From Larkinella punicea (GTDB taxonomy: Bacteria; Bacteroidota; Bacteroidia; Cytophagales; Spirosomataceae), in NCBI RefSeq assembly GCF_003334855.1, contig NZ_QOWE01000022.1:1-64000 (forward strand): a DNA stretch of 64,000 bases, read 5' to 3'. Below are positions 63,341 to 64,000 of this stretch, piece after piece. How positions within the stretch are numbered: the first letter of the stretch is position 1; each line of letters starts with the position of its first letter. Under the pieces are notes generated by a model that searched no databases, was not told the origin of the DNA, and was given only the letters and a program-made list of their open reading frames with translations. Both the position numbers and the translations under genes were made by a program.

Positions 63341-63691
63341 TCAGCGGGGTTTTCCGATTTTATCAATTTCCATCACCAGATTGACCATTTCCTTGGTTTC
63401 GGCCGAGTTGCCCATTTCCAATGTAATTGGGCCATCCCCCGGCTGGATGTTCAGTTGAAAGTTTAGCCAGGGGCAGCATAGCTGTTCAAATTTGATGAAC
63501 TCAAATAGCTGGCCGCTCAAACTGCTATCCGGTTCCTGGAACACCAATTTGTAACTGTTCTTATTCTCGAGGGCTTTATCCACTTTTCTAAAAATGGTCT
63601 GATGCAGTTCGTTCATGCGTTTAATCTGCTCCCGGTCAGTGAGTTTGCAGGCCAGGGCGATTTTTTCTTTTAACTGGGCTGTGGATGCCAT
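63341..63691 (-). CDS. Uncharacterised 116-aa protein behind MerR operator 2
   Basis: From the ATG at 63689-63691 (MASTAQLKEKIALAC); an upstream TTG is also in frame. It is soluble and helical. A KFEQLCCPWLNFQL stretch with vicinal Cys suggests mercury or other metal binding. No family name is offered. It lies about 86 nt from operator 2, so control by MerR is likely. Confidence 0.6.
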   Translation of the reverse strand: MASTAQLKEKIALACKLTDREQIKRMNELHQTIFRKVDKALENKNSYKLVFQEPDSSLSGQLFEFIKFEQLCCPWLNFQLNIQPGDGPITLEMGNSAETKEMVNLVMEIDKIGKPR

Positions 63692-63758
63692 TTTCTTTGA
63701 TGTCTGGGCCAAGCCGGATAAAGCAACAAGCCAGGCCGGTGAAAACCATTGGTTTCAT
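63636..63758 (-). CDS. Possible 40-aa leader peptide or fragment after MerR operator 2
   Basis: From the ATG at 63756-63758 the frame MKPMVFTGLACCFIRLGPDI runs to a TGA at 63636-63638 in another frame than the 116-aa gene. The first 16 residues are hydrophobic with vicinal Cys, like a MerT-type start. It could be a small leader peptide, or the original 5' end joined by a frameshift to the next frame. Confidence 0.25.
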   Translation of the reverse strand: MKPMVFTGLACCFIRLGPDIKENGIHSPVKRKNRPGLQTH

Positions 63759-63777
63759 GTTTTTTCGGTAAAGATAA

Positions 63778-63799
63778 ACCGTGGACTATAGTCCACGGT
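63778..63799. promoter_or_regulatory. MerR-type operator 2
   Basis: A perfect 22-nt palindrome (ACCGTGG, ACTATAGT, CCACGGT) that differs from operator 1 in two bases. On the minus strand a TATCTTTA, one base off the -7 consensus, follows at once, directed at the 116-aa protein gene. It is 2.8 kb from operator 1. Confidence 0.85.
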
Positions 63800-64000
63800 C
63801 AAGACTACAAGCCGAAAATATTTTGATCCGACACGGCAGTACGAGCGTTTTGTTCAACACCCAACGTCTATATACTTATGAACTGACTTGTTGACCCAAA
63901 ATAGGGTCATCATTTAAATCGAGGGGTGAAAGGTTCAAAAAGCAATAAATTTTGGCCGGAAAAGAAACCTTTCTCCCCCGCCGTTGCGACGCACCACTCT
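63800..64000. other. Right end of the window, no supported gene
   Basis: No open frame of convincing length, repeat or RNA signature is visible in the last 200 nt. Another gene may begin just outside. Confidence 0.5.

Noticed and set aside
1-64000. tRNA, rRNA or other structured RNA genes
   Set aside because: None were recognised by eye; a tRNA scan would settle this.

Overview
The window reads as DNA from a Bacteroidota bacterium, most likely order Cytophagales (Spirosoma-like; the order is seen in gene style, the genus is a guess). Support: a type IX secretion C-terminal domain on a secreted VCBS-repeat protein, Bacteroidota-type promoters (TTG, about 19 nt, TANNTTTG), almost no Shine-Dalgarno sequences, a CzcA pump fused to its own TolC-like channel, and DUF6660-like small proteins. 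Three kinds of serine recombinase, an ArdC-like protein, and decayed or interrupted genes suggest a plasmid or genomic island.

Left part (1-25 kb): a heavy-metal efflux block on the + strand: DUF6660-like protein, CzcA-TolC fusion, CzcB adaptor, P1B-4-type ATPase, two small unknown proteins, a ZIP-like transporter, then STAS/SEC14, DUF1345, a lipoprotein, a bestrophin and a DUF4198 protein. A quieter AT-rich stretch (14.9-16.5 kb) follows. Next come a secreted type IX cargo protein, a DUF2279 membrane protein, and a minus-strand di-haem oxidoreductase / Rieske / porin operon. A perfect 25-bp hairpin closes the two converging units at 20.8 kb.

Middle (25-48 kb): mobile and defence DNA. Two paralogous, divergently transcribed serine recombinases (25.3-26.8 kb) are followed by an ArdC-like gene and small unknown genes. 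Then comes a long minus-strand defence array, in transcription order: an N-terminal Met-Gly protein of 262 aa, a QueC-like protein fused to a PD-(D/E)XK nuclease-like domain, a complete QatABCD antiphage system, a sacsin/Hsp90-type ATPase gene broken by one in-frame TGA, and an AlbA_2-HEPN protein. Further right are an AlbA_2 / RecG-like protein, a non-coding block rich in short repeats and hairpins (43.8-44.3 kb), a DUF1016 nuclease, a third serine recombinase, a run of small unknown genes with a duplicated remnant, and a decayed HigBA module.

Right part (48-64 kb): a second metal-resistance block. A minus-strand unit carries a DUF6660-like protein, a TonB-dependent receptor, a CDF-like transporter and NAD+ synthase. 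Divergent from it is an arsenic operon (arsR, arsM, LMW-phosphatase-type arsC, acr3, a metallophosphoesterase) with two ArsR-box-like palindromes. A VapBC-like pair separates this from a mercury locus: merTP fusion, GDCCVxC protein, ankyrin protein, merR, MerF-like protein, YnfA-family protein, two thioredoxin-fold proteins, a third DUF6660-like protein and an unknown protein. Two almost identical 22-bp MerR-type palindromes, 2.8 kb apart, appear to tie the mercury locus into one regulon.

The most novel candidate is the 38.5-41.2 kb pair: a small protein beginning Met-Gly plus a QueC-like/nuclease fusion, lying directly upstream of QatABCD, whose QatB also begins Met-Gly. No computation was run; family names come from motif recognition by eye.
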